Positions 18,415 through 26,688 of a stretch of DNA of 64,000 nucleotides are shown piece after piece. The position numbers and the translations under genes were made by a program. The stretch lies in contig NZ_BORW01000006.1 of assembly GCF_018333375.1 (NCBI RefSeq), positions 124,001 to 188,000 on the forward strand, given 5' to 3'. Each line of letters begins with the position of its first letter. Position 1 is the first letter of the stretch. Under the pieces are notes generated by a model. The model was not told the origin of the DNA, did no database searches, and was given only the letters and a program-made list of their open reading frames with translations. Origin of the DNA: Paenibacillus cookii. Its GTDB lineage: Bacteria > Bacillota > Bacilli > Paenibacillales > Paenibacillaceae.

Positions 18415-19959
18415 ATGCCTTATCTATGGCTTTGGATCATTCTCGTTGTTGCCGGATTGTTCTTGGGGTTCGTGATTGGATATTTTATTCGCAAATCTCT
18501 TGCAGAAGCTAAAATTTCAAGTGCTGAGCATGCTGCGATGCAAATCATCGAAAATGCGAAGAAAGAAGCTGAAGCACTGAAAAAAGAAACGGTACTGGAG
18601 GCGAAGGACGAAGTCCACAAAATCCGTACCGAAGCTGAAAAAGACACTCGTGAGCGTCGAAATGAAATTCAACGGCAAGAAAGACGATTGTTGCAGAAAG
18701 AAGAGTCGCTGGATAAAAAGATTGAATCGCTGGAACGCAAAGAAGAACAAGTGGCTAACAAAGAGAAGCGCATCGAAGAAACTCAGCAGCAGATTGATTT
18801 GATTTATAAAACTCAGGTCGCTGAGTTGGAGCGGATCTCCAATCTTACGATGGAAGATGCCAGAAGCATTATTTTGAACAACGTGGAACAGGAAGTAAGG
18901 CATGAAACCGCACAAATGATCAAGGAGATCGAGCAGCAGGCCAAGGAGGAAGCGGACAAGAAGGCGCGCGAAATCGTGACTCTTGCCATCCAACGCTGCG
19001 CTGCCGACCATGTCGCGGAAACAACGGTATCTGTCGTGACATTGCCTAACGAGGAAATGAAAGGCCGGATTATCGGTCGGGAAGGCCGGAACATCCGGGC
19101 ACTGGAAACCCTTACCGGTATTGATCTCATTATTGATGATACGCCTGAAGCCGTCATTCTTTCCGGATTCGATCCGATCCGCAGAGAAATTGCGCGCACT
19201 GCCTTGGAAAAACTCGTGTCGGATGGCCGAATTCATCCGGCCCGGATCGAAGAAATGGTGGAAAAATCACGCAAAGAGGTCGACGAACGGATTCGCGAAT
19301 ACGGCGAACAGGCGACCTTCGAGGTGGGAGTTCACGGACTGCATCCGGATTTGATCAAAATTTTGGGCCGTCTCAAATTCCGTACCAGCTACGGTCAAAA
19401 CGTGCTGAAGCACTCCATGGAGGTTGCTTACCTCACGGGACTGATGGCCGGAGAGCTTGGGGAAGACATCGTGCTTGCCAAACGTGCCGGATTGTTGCAT
19501 GACATCGGAAAAGCGCTGGATCATGAAGTGGAAGGATCGCACGTTGAAATCGGCGTGGAACTAGCGAAGAAATACAAAGAACATCCGGTGGTCATCAACA
19601 GTATCGCATCCCATCACGGGGACGTGGAGGCAACTTCCGTCATCGCGATGCTGGTCGGCGCGGCGGATGCACTTTCCGCGGCGAGACCGGGAGCGCGTCG
19701 TGAAACGCTTGAAACGTATATCAAACGTCTGGAGAAGCTGGAGGAAATTTCCGAATCCTTCGAGGGCGTCGAAAAATCGTTTGCGATTCAAGCCGGACGC
19801 GAGGTTCGCGTCATGGTGCAGCCTGAGAAAATCGATGATGCGGAAGCATTCCGCTTAGCACGGGATATCACGAAAACGATCGAAAATGAACTGGACTATC
19901 CGGGGCATATTAAAGTTACCGTTATTCGCGAGACCCGGGCGGTTGAATACGCAAAATAA
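18415..19959 (+). CDS. rny: Ribonuclease Y
   Basis: A 514-residue membrane-anchored endoribonuclease that starts mRNA decay. One N-terminal membrane helix (residues 4-25, [19 protein letters not shown]) is followed by a long charged coiled coil (about 30-190). A KH RNA-binding domain (about 205-270, [17 protein letters not shown]) and an HD-type phosphohydrolase domain ([10 protein letters not shown] near residue 362) follow. AACGAGGAGGTGAAATT precedes the ATG. ymdB follows directly and in B. subtilis is its operon partner. YmcA, an RNase Y specificity factor, lies 5 kb downstream. Confidence 0.98.
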   Translation: MPYLWLWIILVVAGLFLGFVIGYFIRKSLAEAKISSAEHAAMQIIENAKKEAEALKKETVLEAKDEVHKIRTEAEKDTRERRNEIQRQERRLLQKEESLDKKIESLERKEEQVANKEKRIEETQQQIDLIYKTQVAELERISNLTMEDARSIILNNVEQEVRHETAQMIKEIEQQAKEEADKKAREIVTLAIQRCAADHVAETTVSVVTLPNEEMKGRIIGREGRNIRALETLTGIDLIIDDTPEAVILSGFDPIRREIARTALEKLVSDGRIHPARIEEMVEKSRKEVDERIREYGEQATFEVGVHGLHPDLIKILGRLKFRTSYGQNVLKHSMEVAYLTGLMAGELGEDIVLAKRAGLLHDIGKALDHEVEGSHVEIGVELAKKYKEHPVVINSIASHHGDVEATSVIAMLVGAADALSAARPGARRETLETYIKRLEKLEEISESFEGVEKSFAIQAGREVRVMVQPEKIDDAEAFRLARDITKTIENELDYPGHIKVTVIRETRAVEYAK

Positions 19960-19968
19960 TGATGTATG

Positions 19969-20008
19969 GAAAAGTGGCCGCGTTAGAGGCCACTTTTCAT
20001 CTTTTTAG
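19969..20008 (+). terminator. Intercistronic hairpin between rny and ymdB
   Basis: AAAAGTGGCC and GGCCACTTTT form a perfect 10-base-pair stem with an 8-base loop, followed by CATCTTTTT. It may be a partial terminator or mRNA-stabilising stem. It also argues against translation of ymdB starting upstream of it. Confidence 0.65.
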
Positions 20009-20045
20009 GCCCGTTTGGAGGTCCGTACTTAAGGAGGGGAACGTT

Positions 20046-20840
20046 ATTAACGTTTTATTTATAGGAGACATCGTCGGAAGCGTGGGCAGAAAGGCATTAA
20101 AGGATACGCTGCCTTCCCTGAAAGCGAAATATAACCCGCATGTCATTATCGCCAACGGCGAAAACGCCGCGTCAGGCCGAGGAATTACCCAGTCGATCGC
20201 CAAAGATTTTTTCGAGTGGGGCGTCCACGGCATCACGATGGGCAACCATACGTGGGACAACAAGGACATTTTCGATTTTATCGATGACGAACCGCGCATG
20301 ATCCGTCCGGCGAATTTTCCGCCGGGAACGCCGGGACGCGGGGCTGCGGTCATTAAGGCGAACGGGAAGGAGCTTGCCATCGTCAACCTTCAGGGCCGGA
20401 CGTTTTTGCCGGCGATCGACTGCCCGTTCCGCACAAGCGATGAAATCATCGATCAACTGCGCAAAAAACATAAATGCATCCTGGTTGATTTTCACGCCGA
20501 AGCGACGTCGGAGAAAATCGCGATGGGATGGCACCTGGACGGTCGCGCTTCGATTGTCGTCGGCACGCACACGCATGTGCAAAGCAATGACGATACGATT
20601 TTGCCCGGAGGCACCGCCTATTTGACCGACGCCGGCATGGTGGGCCCGAAAGACGGCATACTCGGCATGGAGCGGGAAGCCGTTTTGCGCAAATTCAAGA
20701 CCCAGCTGCCGGTCCGCTTTGAGGTGGATAAAGGAAAATGGCAGTTCCACGGGCTGTTCGTGCAGCTTGACGAGTCCACGGGAAAAGCCAAAAAGATGGA
20801 AAAAATCCGGCTGCTCGAAGACGAATGGATCATGAGCTGA
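20046..20840 (+). CDS. ymdB: YmdB metallophosphoesterase, apparent ATT start
   Basis: A 264-residue dinuclear-metal phosphodiesterase (TIGR00282 type) that affects biofilm and motility expression and RNA turnover in B. subtilis. Metal-ligand motifs are visible: LFIGDIVGS, NGENAASGRG, GNHTWDN, DFHAEATSEK and GTHTHVQS. No ATG, GTG or TTG lies near a ribosome site. The perfect AAGGAGG at 20031-20037 is 8 bases before ATT 20046, giving NVLFIGDIVG as N-terminus and exactly the 264-residue length of B. subtilis YmdB. Starting at the ATG at 19959 would translate through the hairpin after rny and add an untypical extension. Confidence 0.93.
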   Translation: MNVLFIGDIVGSVGRKALKDTLPSLKAKYNPHVIIANGENAASGRGITQSIAKDFFEWGVHGITMGNHTWDNKDIFDFIDDEPRMIRPANFPPGTPGRGAAVIKANGKELAIVNLQGRTFLPAIDCPFRTSDEIIDQLRKKHKCILVDFHAEATSEKIAMGWHLDGRASIVVGTHTHVQSNDDTILPGGTAYLTDAGMVGPKDGILGMEREAVLRKFKTQLPVRFEVDKGKWQFHGLFVQLDESTGKAKKMEKIRLLEDEWIMS

Positions 20841-20917
20841 ACCAAACCAGCCTCTAGGAAATGGGAAATGGGATGCTGAGACTATCGATGTGTTTTTGAA
20901 GGTGAAATTGACAAAAA

Positions 20918-20946
20918 GAAGGAATTATTTTACCGTTCACGAATAA
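20918..20946 (+). promoter_or_regulatory. Sigma-H promoter of spoVS
   Basis: GAAGGAATT (20918-20926), an 11-base spacer and CACGAATAA (20938-20946) match the sigma-H consensus (RNAGGAWWW / RNNGAATWW) at all but one position. spoVS is a known sigma-H target in B. subtilis. Confidence 0.8.
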
Positions 20947-20997
20947 CATCTATTATGTGGAAGCTAACCATCAACATTCCCAGGGGAGGTTCTTACC

Positions 20998-21258
20998 ATG
21001 GAAGTATTAAAAGTTTCAGCAAAGTCCAATCCAAATTCTGTTGCCGGTGCTCTAGCTGGCGTGCTTCGTGAACGTGGTGCTGCTGAACTGCAGGCAATCG
21101 GAGCGGGGGCGCTAAACCAAGCCATTAAAGCGGTTGCCATCGCCCGGGGATTTGTCGCGCCAAGCGGCGTTGATTTGATCTGCATTCCAGCTTTTACGGA
21201 TATCGTGATCGACGGGGAAGACCGGACCGCGATAAAGCTCATCGTGGAACCGAGATGA
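20998..21258 (+). CDS. spoVS: Stage V sporulation protein S
   Basis: An 86-residue Alba-fold protein needed for progress past stage V and coat assembly, affecting septation and biofilm state in Bacillus. The sequence is almost canonical (EVLKVSAKSNPNSVAGALAG, then GAGALNQAIKAVAIARGFVA and FTDIVIDGEDRTAIKLIVEPR). AGGGGAGGTTCTTACC precedes the ATG. It is monocistronic behind a sigma-H promoter and is followed by an elaborate terminator-like stem. Confidence 0.98.
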   Translation: MEVLKVSAKSNPNSVAGALAGVLRERGAAELQAIGAGALNQAIKAVAIARGFVAPSGVDLICIPAFTDIVIDGEDRTAIKLIVEPR

Positions 21259-21281
21259 ATCCGGTCGCCGATACGTTGTTG

Positions 21282-21377
21282 AAACCTGTTTATTGATATA
21301 AGCTGAATGAAGCCGGGGATTTAGGGGCCGACGTCCGTGGCTGGCATTCAGTTTATATGGGATAGACAGGTTTTTTT
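21282..21377 (+). terminator. Extended structured RNA / terminator after spoVS
   Basis: AAACCTGT (21282-21289) pairs with ACAGGTTT (21366-21373), which runs into TTTTTTT. Inside it, ATATAAGCTGAATG (21296-21309) pairs fully with CATTCAGTTTATAT (21345-21358) with one G-U. The 35-base apical region (21310-21344, AGCC...GGCT) is GC-rich and could fold further. This is far larger than a simple terminator. It lies 50 bases before the dipeptidase start and could attenuate that gene. Confidence 0.75.
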
Positions 21378-21428
21378 GCATTTTGGAAAAAGATGACCTT
21401 GCGAGGCATGAGAAGGGAGTTAACAAAC

Positions 21429-22430
21429 GTGAGTTTTCCGGTGATTGATTTTCATTGCGACGTACTGAGCAAAATGAGAGAGGACCACGGTTTGTCTTTT
21501 AAAGACGGGGCTCAGCTTGACGTAACGTATGACCGGATGCTGGAAGGGGAAGTCATGCTGCAATGTTTTGCCATGTATTTGCCCGAGAGCTGGGGAATTC
21601 CGCGTTATGAATTCATTTTGGATCAGATCGACGCGTTTAAAACGAGAGTCATGCGGACCGGGGAAGGCGTCCGGTGGTTAAAATGGAAGGAGGATGCGGA
21701 GGAGCTTGGCCAAACGATCGGAACGGCGGCTTCCGGTCGCTCCCGTCACCTTCCGTGGGGACTGTTGTCGGTGGAAGGCGCCGACGGCTTCGAAGGCAAC
21801 CTATATTATGTCCGGATGTGTTATGAGCTTGGGGTCCGTTTTCTCGGCATCACCTGGAATTACGCCAATTGGGCGGCGGACGGCGTGCTTGAGCAAAGGA
21901 ACGGCGGATTTACGGAAAAAGGCAAAAAGCTGATCGAATTGGCCAATGAAACGGGACTCCTCCTGGATGTCTCGCATTTGTCCGAAACCGGCTTCTGGGA
22001 GCTCGCGGAACGGACCGCACGTCCCTTTATCGCTTCCCATTCCAACGCTAAATCCGTCTGTGCGCATCCGCGGAATTTGAACGATGACCAGATTCGGGCG
22101 ATCATCGCCATGAACGGCCGGATCGGTTTGACCTTTGTGCCGTGGTTCGTGCGCGATGGCGGCGAAGGAGCCGTCAAACCGGAGGAGCTGCTGCGCCATA
22201 TCGAGCATATTTGCGCGCTTGGAGGGGATGACCACCTCATGCTCGGGTCCGATTTCGACGGGATCGACTCCTGGATCGAGGGGCTTGAACATCCCGGAAA
22301 ATACCCTGCATTCGCGGAGCTGCTGTCCCGGCATTTTCCCGAAGCCTCGGTCTGGAAATGGTTTTCGGGGAATGCGCTGTCGTTTTTGACGAGCCATCTG
22401 CCGGAACGGGATAACGCCAATGCCGGATAA
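21429..22430 (+). CDS. Membrane dipeptidase family (M19) zinc peptidase
   Basis: A 333-residue amidohydrolase-fold dipeptidase, probably cytosolic as no signal peptide is present. GTG 21429 follows AGAAGGGAGTT. Zinc-ligand regions of the renal-dipeptidase family are intact: DFHCDVL at the N-terminus, the bridging Glu in SVEGADGF, the His residues in DVSHLSETGF and ASHSNAKSVCAHPRNLNDDQ, and the Asp in LGSDFDGI. Substrates are usually L-D or D-containing dipeptides. It sits between spoVS and pduL, in the place of tdh-kbl in B. subtilis. Confidence 0.93.
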   Translation: MSFPVIDFHCDVLSKMREDHGLSFKDGAQLDVTYDRMLEGEVMLQCFAMYLPESWGIPRYEFILDQIDAFKTRVMRTGEGVRWLKWKEDAEELGQTIGTAASGRSRHLPWGLLSVEGADGFEGNLYYVRMCYELGVRFLGITWNYANWAADGVLEQRNGGFTEKGKKLIELANETGLLLDVSHLSETGFWELAERTARPFIASHSNAKSVCAHPRNLNDDQIRAIIAMNGRIGLTFVPWFVRDGGEGAVKPEELLRHIEHICALGGDDHLMLGSDFDGIDSWIEGLEHPGKYPAFAELLSRHFPEASVWKWFSGNALSFLTSHLPERDNANAG

Positions 22431-22461
22431 CGGTTAACGTGTCCGCTTGCCAAATGCTGGA

Positions 22462-22504
22462 GCTGGGCGGGCGTCTGCATATCAGGATCCAACGTCCGTC
22501 CAGC
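22462..22504 (+). other. Stable stem-loop downstream of the M19 dipeptidase
   Basis: GCTGGGCGGGCG pairs over 12 positions (two G-U) with CGTCCGTCCAGC across a 19-base loop. No U-tract follows. A second hairpin, GAAGGG/CCCTTC, lies at about 22535-22554. These occupy an otherwise gene-free spacer. Confidence 0.5.
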
Positions 22505-22590
22505 TGCCCCAAGAAGCCGGCATCCTGCCAATTCGAAGGGCTGCGGGCCCCTTCATATTTTGACAATCTTGTAGCGAAACGCAAATAATC

Positions 22591-22630
22591 GGCGCAGAAG
22601 GTGCTTGCTTCACCGGCAGCGCCTTTTTAT
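22591..22630 (+). terminator. Terminator upstream of pduL
   Basis: GGCGC...AGGTG and CACC...GCGCC form an interrupted stem followed by TTTTTATTTTT. Confidence 0.75.
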
Positions 22631-22697
22631 TTTTGGGTAAATGGAGGTATAATGGTTTGGCGTACAGATCATAGAGAAAAAATAAGGAGTGATCCAC

Positions 22698-23270
22698 GTG
22701 AGTAAAACTGTACCTGTTGGCGTTTCCGCCAGACATATTCATTTGACCCAAGAGCACATCGAGGTGCTGTTCGGAGAAGGATATCAATTGACCGAGTTTA
22801 AACCTTTGTCCCAGCCGGGCCAATTTGCGGCCAATGAAACGGTTGCCGTGATGGGGCCGAAAGGCGGGTTCGAGAAAGTGAGAATTTTGGGCCCTGCCCG
22901 CAAAGACAGCCAGCTCGAAATTTCCCGGACCGATTCTTTCGCGATCGGCGTCAAAGCGCCTGTGCGCGAATCGGGCAACATCGAAGGAACGCCGGGCATC
23001 AAAGTGAAAGGCCCTAAAGGCGAAATCGAACTGGAGCGGGGCGTGATCGTTGCAGCCCGCCACATTCACTTTCATACATCCGATGCGGAAAAATGGGGAA
23101 TCGCCGACAAACAAATGCTGAAGGTTCGCGTCGGCGGCGAACGCGGTCTCGTATTCGAGAACGTCATTGCCCGCGTGTCCGATTCCTTTGCGCTGGACAT
23201 GCATATCGATACCGATGAAGGAAACGCGGCCGGCGTCAAAACCGGGGATACCGCTGAAATCATTGACTAA
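22698..23270 (+). CDS. pduL: Phosphate propanoyltransferase PduL-like
   Basis: A 190-residue zinc-dependent phosphotransacylase that converts acyl-CoA and phosphate to acyl-phosphate. GTG 22698 follows AAGGAGTGATCCAC. It has the two PduL beta-barrel halves, each with a zinc-binding triad: VSARHIHLTQEH and AARHIHFHTSDAE. It lacks an N-terminal microcompartment-targeting helix, and no microcompartment shell genes are in the window. A cytosolic acetyl- or propionyl-CoA role is therefore likely. It is monocistronic: TATAAT at 22648-22653 upstream and a strong terminator behind it. Confidence 0.93.
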   Translation: MSKTVPVGVSARHIHLTQEHIEVLFGEGYQLTEFKPLSQPGQFAANETVAVMGPKGGFEKVRILGPARKDSQLEISRTDSFAIGVKAPVRESGNIEGTPGIKVKGPKGEIELERGVIVAARHIHFHTSDAEKWGIADKQMLKVRVGGERGLVFENVIARVSDSFALDMHIDTDEGNAAGVKTGDTAEIID

Positions 23271-23300
23271 TTGCCAGCTTTACATGCATAGGGTTGATAA

Positions 23301-23327
23301 AACGGGAGAGCCATCTCCCGTTTTTTT
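23301..23327 (+). terminator. Terminator after pduL
   Basis: AACGGGAGA-GCCA-TCTCCCGTT with a run of seven T. Confidence 0.93.
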
Positions 23328-23516
23328 ATTCGCGAAGCCGTACCGCCCGTCTTACCTACATACACCTTGGTTTTCGGCACCCGCCAGCTCGTAAAAGCGA
23401 CGATTTTCTGGTTGGAGGAAAGTGGCTAACGATGGATGTTCATGCTATAATTTATTGGAATGCCTTTTTAGGCTTGAAGGTTTGTCCCCAAGGGAATTGA
23501 AGGAGTGATCGAAAGC

Positions 23517-25079
23517 ATGGCCAAGGAAACGAAGGATTACTCCAAATATTTTGATTTTTCCGACGCCAAGGTTCTGTCAGAGGATGAACACGGCAAAACC
23601 ATTCGCATCAAAGGTCGGGAAATTCATATTATTTCGGAGCCTAACCATAGACAAAGCAAGAAGCGCCGCCGGGAGGAAGTCCAGGTTCTGTATGAAACGG
23701 CCGTGCCCGAGGAGCTTCGCGGGATCGGAAACGGAAAGCATTACATCGTGTATACGTACGGCTGCCAGATGAACGAGCATGATTCGGAAACGATCAAAGG
23801 CATGCTGGAGGAAATGGGATACACGCCGACGGAAGACCGCAAGGAAGCCGACATCATTTTGCTCAACACCTGCGCGATCCGCGAAAATGCGGAGGACAAG
23901 GTGTTCGGCGAGCTCGGCCATTTGAAACATCTGAAAAAAGAAAAACCCGGTCTGCTGCTCGGCGTCTGCGGCTGCATGTCCCAAGAGGAAAACGTCGTCA
24001 ACCGCATCATGCAAAAACACGGGTTCGTCGATATCATCTTCGGAACGCATAACTTGCACAGACTGCCTCATTTGGTGAAAGAAGCGTTATTCAGCAAGGA
24101 GATGGTCGTCGAGGTCTGGTCCAAAGAAGGCGACATCATCGAAAACCTGCCGAAAAAACGGGAAGGACTGCGCGCATGGGTCAACATCATGTACGGATGC
24201 GATAAGTTCTGCACGTACTGCATCGTGCCGATGACCCGCGGCAAGGAACGCAGCCGCCGTCCGGAGGACGTCATCGCCGAAGTGCGCGATTTGGCCCGCC
24301 AAGGCTTTAAGGAAATTACGCTGCTCGGGCAGAACGTAAACGCTTATGGCAAGGATTTCACCGATATCAGCTACAGCTTCGCCGACCTGATGGACGATAT
24401 CCGCAAAATCGATATTCCGCGCATCCGGTTTACGACGTCCCATCCGCGGGATTTTGACGACCATTTGGTCGAAGTTCTCGGCAAAGGCGGCAATCTGGTG
24501 GAGCATATCCATCTGCCGGTGCAGTCGGGAAGCAACGAAATCCTGAAAATCATGGGCCGGAAATACACCCGGGAAATCTATCTGGAGCTGGTTCGGAAAA
24601 TCAAGGAAGCCGTTCCGGGCGTCGTCCTGACGACGGATATCATCGTCGGGTTCCCGGGCGAAACCGAAGAGCAGTTCGAAGAGACGTTGTCACTTGTCAA
24701 TGAGGTCGGATTTGATTCCGCGTACACGTTCATTTATTCGCCGCGCGAGGGCACGCCGGCCGCCGTCATGGAGGACAACGTCCCGATGGAGGTTAAAAGC
24801 GAACGCCTGCAGCGGCTGAACCGCGCCATCGAAGTGCACAGCCGCAAGAGCCACGAAAACCTGCGCGGACAGATCGTCGAAGTTCTGGTCGAAGGCGAAA
24901 GCAAAAACAACGCCTCCGTATTGGCCGGACGGACCCGCACCAACAAGCTGGTTCATTTTGAAGGCGGCAAGGAGCTCATCGGCAGCTTCGTCAACGTCAA
25001 AATAACCGATGCGATGACCTGGTACATCAAAGGCGAAATCGTGACAGAAACAAACGTAGCTCCTGCACTCACTCATTAA
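23517..25079 (+). CDS. miaB: tRNA 2-methylthio-N6-isopentenyladenosine synthase MiaB
   Basis: A 520-residue radical-SAM methylthiotransferase acting on ms2i6A37 of tRNAs that read UNN codons. ATG 23517 follows AAGGAGTGATCGAAAGC. The N-terminal MTTase domain has its three cluster cysteines in [21 protein letters not shown] and CGCMSQEE. The radical-SAM triad CDKFCTYC is at 228-235. A TRAM domain closes the protein (about 450-515). An extended -10 (TGCTATAAT, 23443-23451) lies upstream. The next gene, ymcA, is the usual partner in Bacilli. Confidence 0.98.
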   Translation: MAKETKDYSKYFDFSDAKVLSEDEHGKTIRIKGREIHIISEPNHRQSKKRRREEVQVLYETAVPEELRGIGNGKHYIVYTYGCQMNEHDSETIKGMLEEMGYTPTEDRKEADIILLNTCAIRENAEDKVFGELGHLKHLKKEKPGLLLGVCGCMSQEENVVNRIMQKHGFVDIIFGTHNLHRLPHLVKEALFSKEMVVEVWSKEGDIIENLPKKREGLRAWVNIMYGCDKFCTYCIVPMTRGKERSRRPEDVIAEVRDLARQGFKEITLLGQNVNAYGKDFTDISYSFADLMDDIRKIDIPRIRFTTSHPRDFDDHLVEVLGKGGNLVEHIHLPVQSGSNEILKIMGRKYTREIYLELVRKIKEAVPGVVLTTDIIVGFPGETEEQFEETLSLVNEVGFDSAYTFIYSPREGTPAAVMEDNVPMEVKSERLQRLNRAIEVHSRKSHENLRGQIVEVLVEGESKNNASVLAGRTRTNKLVHFEGGKELIGSFVNVKITDAMTWYIKGEIVTETNVAPALTH

Positions 25080-25111
25080 GAGTCAATTTAACGGAATAGG
25101 GGTAATGTAAG

Positions 25112-25558
25112 GTGACAGAAAAGGGTCGTATCAATAGTTTGGGCATGATGTCATACGATACCAGGGATTTGATCATCCGCGACGATATTATGGCAAAAGC
25201 CAAAGAACTCGCGGAACTGATCTCTGGCAGCGAAGAAGTCAAACAGTACCAGAAGGCTGAAGAAAAAATCCGCAATCATGAGCATGTGCAAAAGCTGATC
25301 GCAACGCTCAAAAAGCGGCAAAAGGAACTTGTGGCGTTCGAATCGTTCCAAAATCCGCAAATGGTTGCGAAAATCGAAAAGGAAATGGAAGAACTGCAGG
25401 ACGAGATCGACAGCATCCCGCTCGTCGTCGAATTCCAGCAAAGCCAAAGCGACATCAACTACCTGCTGCAGCTGGTCATGTCGGTCATCCGGGATACCGT
25501 TTCGGAGAAAATCAACGTGGAAGCGGGATCGGACGAACCTCCTGCAAGCTGCGGGTAA
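25112..25558 (+). CDS. ymcA: YmcA/RicA, YlbF-family RNase Y regulator
   Basis: A 148-residue helical protein. In B. subtilis the YmcA-YlbF-YaaT complex binds Fe-S clusters, modulates RNase Y and is needed for biofilm formation, competence and sporulation. The YlbF/YmcA core is clear (AKELAELISGSEEVKQYQKAE, then MVAKIEKEMEELQDEIDSIP and FQQSQSDINYLLQLVMSVI). The start is GTG 25112; ATG 25145 is an alternative without a ribosome site. A C-terminal cysteine (PASCG) may be a cluster ligand. It keeps the miaB-ymcA order. Confidence 0.9.
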   Translation: MTEKGRINSLGMMSYDTRDLIIRDDIMAKAKELAELISGSEEVKQYQKAEEKIRNHEHVQKLIATLKKRQKELVAFESFQNPQMVAKIEKEMEELQDEIDSIPLVVEFQQSQSDINYLLQLVMSVIRDTVSEKINVEAGSDEPPASCG

Positions 25559-25568
25559 GATGGATAAG

Positions 25569-25602
25569 AAAGGCGGCGGATCATGCATCCGCGCCTTTTT
25601 TT
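25569..25602 (+). terminator. Terminator after ymcA
   Basis: AAGGCGGCGGAT-CATGC-ATCCGCGCCTT, one bulge, followed by a run of T. Confidence 0.9.
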
Positions 25603-25681
25603 AGGATATAGGCTTCAAAATCGGATTTAATCAAGGCTTTTTAAGCCTTAGTGATCTTTTATGCATGGGAGGTGGCGGCAG

Positions 25682-26143
25682 GTGAATATCAGACCGGCGC
25701 GGCCGGGGGAGAAGCTTCCGGCATCTTTGTTGCTGCTTGCCGATCCGGACTGGTCCCAGGTGGAGAAATATGTGGATAAATCCAGCTGGACGGTGGCCGA
25801 GGAGAATGGAAACTTGATCGGCGTATGCGGCTTGATGCCTTTGGATCAGGCTTCCGCGGAAATCATGAACTTGGCGGTCGACCCGGATTGGCAGGGGAGA
25901 GGGCTTGGCAAACGGCTGATCGCCAGCGCCTTGGAGCAGGCTCAAGGCCAAGGTTATCAAAAGGTGATCGTACGGACCGGGAACTCCAGCTTAAATCAGC
26001 TGGGATTGTATCAAAAATGCGGATTCCGGATGGTTCGGATAGAGCGGGACTATTTTGTGAACAACTATCCTGAGCCAATATTTGAAAACGGCATTCCGTG
26101 CCGGGATCAAATCGTTCTGGAGCTTATGCTCCGCATGGAATAA
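25682..26143 (+). CDS. GNAT-family N-acetyltransferase
   Basis: A 153-residue cytosolic acetyl-CoA-dependent acetyltransferase. GTG 25682 follows GGGAGGTGGCGGCAG; an in-frame ATG at 25661 overlaps that site. The CoA-binding motif A is MNLAVDPDWQGRGLGKRLIASALE, with the Q/RxxGxG/A core as QGRGLG. Motif B follows as GLYQKCGFRM. The substrate cannot be told. A 7-3-7 palindrome (AAGGCTT-TTT-AAGCCTT, 25633-25649) lies in the leader. The thioesterase gene follows at 39 bases, probably in the same transcript. Confidence 0.9.
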   Translation: MNIRPARPGEKLPASLLLLADPDWSQVEKYVDKSSWTVAEENGNLIGVCGLMPLDQASAEIMNLAVDPDWQGRGLGKRLIASALEQAQGQGYQKVIVRTGNSSLNQLGLYQKCGFRMVRIERDYFVNNYPEPIFENGIPCRDQIVLELMLRME

Positions 26144-26182
26144 AAATGGACATCTTTTCAAGACAGCATGGGGGGAATACAG

Positions 26183-26584
26183 ATGAACGCATTGGAGGAA
26201 ATGATCGCCAGAGGCGAAAACACGTTTTGGGCTTATCTGGGCTGCGAGTTCGTATCGGCCGACGAGGAGAAGGTCGTGATCGCTTTGGACGCCAAGGAAC
26301 ACCATACCAATTCGATGGGCATCATCCATGGAGGCGTGCTGACGTCCCTGATGGACCAGGCGATGGGAATGGCGGCAACGGCTGCGGCGGAGCAGGACAG
26401 CTGCGTCACGACAAACATCAACGTGCATTTTATGTCAGCCATGACGACGGGAAAACTTATCGTAACGGCAAAGGTCATTCATCGCGCGGGCAGATCCATG
26501 ACGACCGAAGCGCGCATCCATAACGGCGAAGGGACGCTGGGCTGTCTCGCAACGGCAACCTTTCGAATCGTGAACCGCAAGTAG
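26183..26584 (+). CDS. PaaI/YdiI-type hotdog-fold thioesterase
   Basis: A 133-residue acyl-CoA thioesterase. ATG 26183 follows GGGGGGAATACAG. The hotdog helix and its active-site region are visible in HHTNSMGIIHGGVLTSLMDQ, with HGG and the following acidic residue typical of the PaaI family, and NINVHFMSAMTTGKL in the next strands. It likely hydrolyses an aromatic or short-chain acyl-CoA. The gene is probably cotranscribed with the preceding GNAT gene. Confidence 0.9.
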   Translation: MNALEEMIARGENTFWAYLGCEFVSADEEKVVIALDAKEHHTNSMGIIHGGVLTSLMDQAMGMAATAAAEQDSCVTTNINVHFMSAMTTGKLIVTAKVIHRAGRSMTTEARIHNGEGTLGCLATATFRIVNRK

Positions 26585-26625
26585 GTTATCGGGCACGTAA
26601 ACCCATCCATTTAACAAAAAGGGAC

Positions 26626-26653
26626 TTGACATTTGTTATCAGTAAATCATAAT
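26626..26653 (+). promoter_or_regulatory. Promoter of the Nudix regulator-pncB operon
   Basis: TTGACA (26626-26631), a 16-base spacer and CATAAT (26648-26653). The palindrome at 26657-26673 starts 4 bases after the -10 and so covers the transcription start. Confidence 0.75.
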
Positions 26654-26656
26654 GAA

Positions 26657-26673
26657 AGTATCAAAAAGATACT
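26657..26673. promoter_or_regulatory. Palindromic operator, candidate NrtR site
   Basis: AGTATC-AAAAA-GATACT is a perfect inverted repeat placed at the expected +1 of the promoter. NrtR repressors control NAD genes through 21-base palindromes located like this, and the first gene encodes an NrtR-like protein, so autoregulation is likely. Confidence 0.6.
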
Positions 26674-26688
26674 CTATGTGGTGATGAT

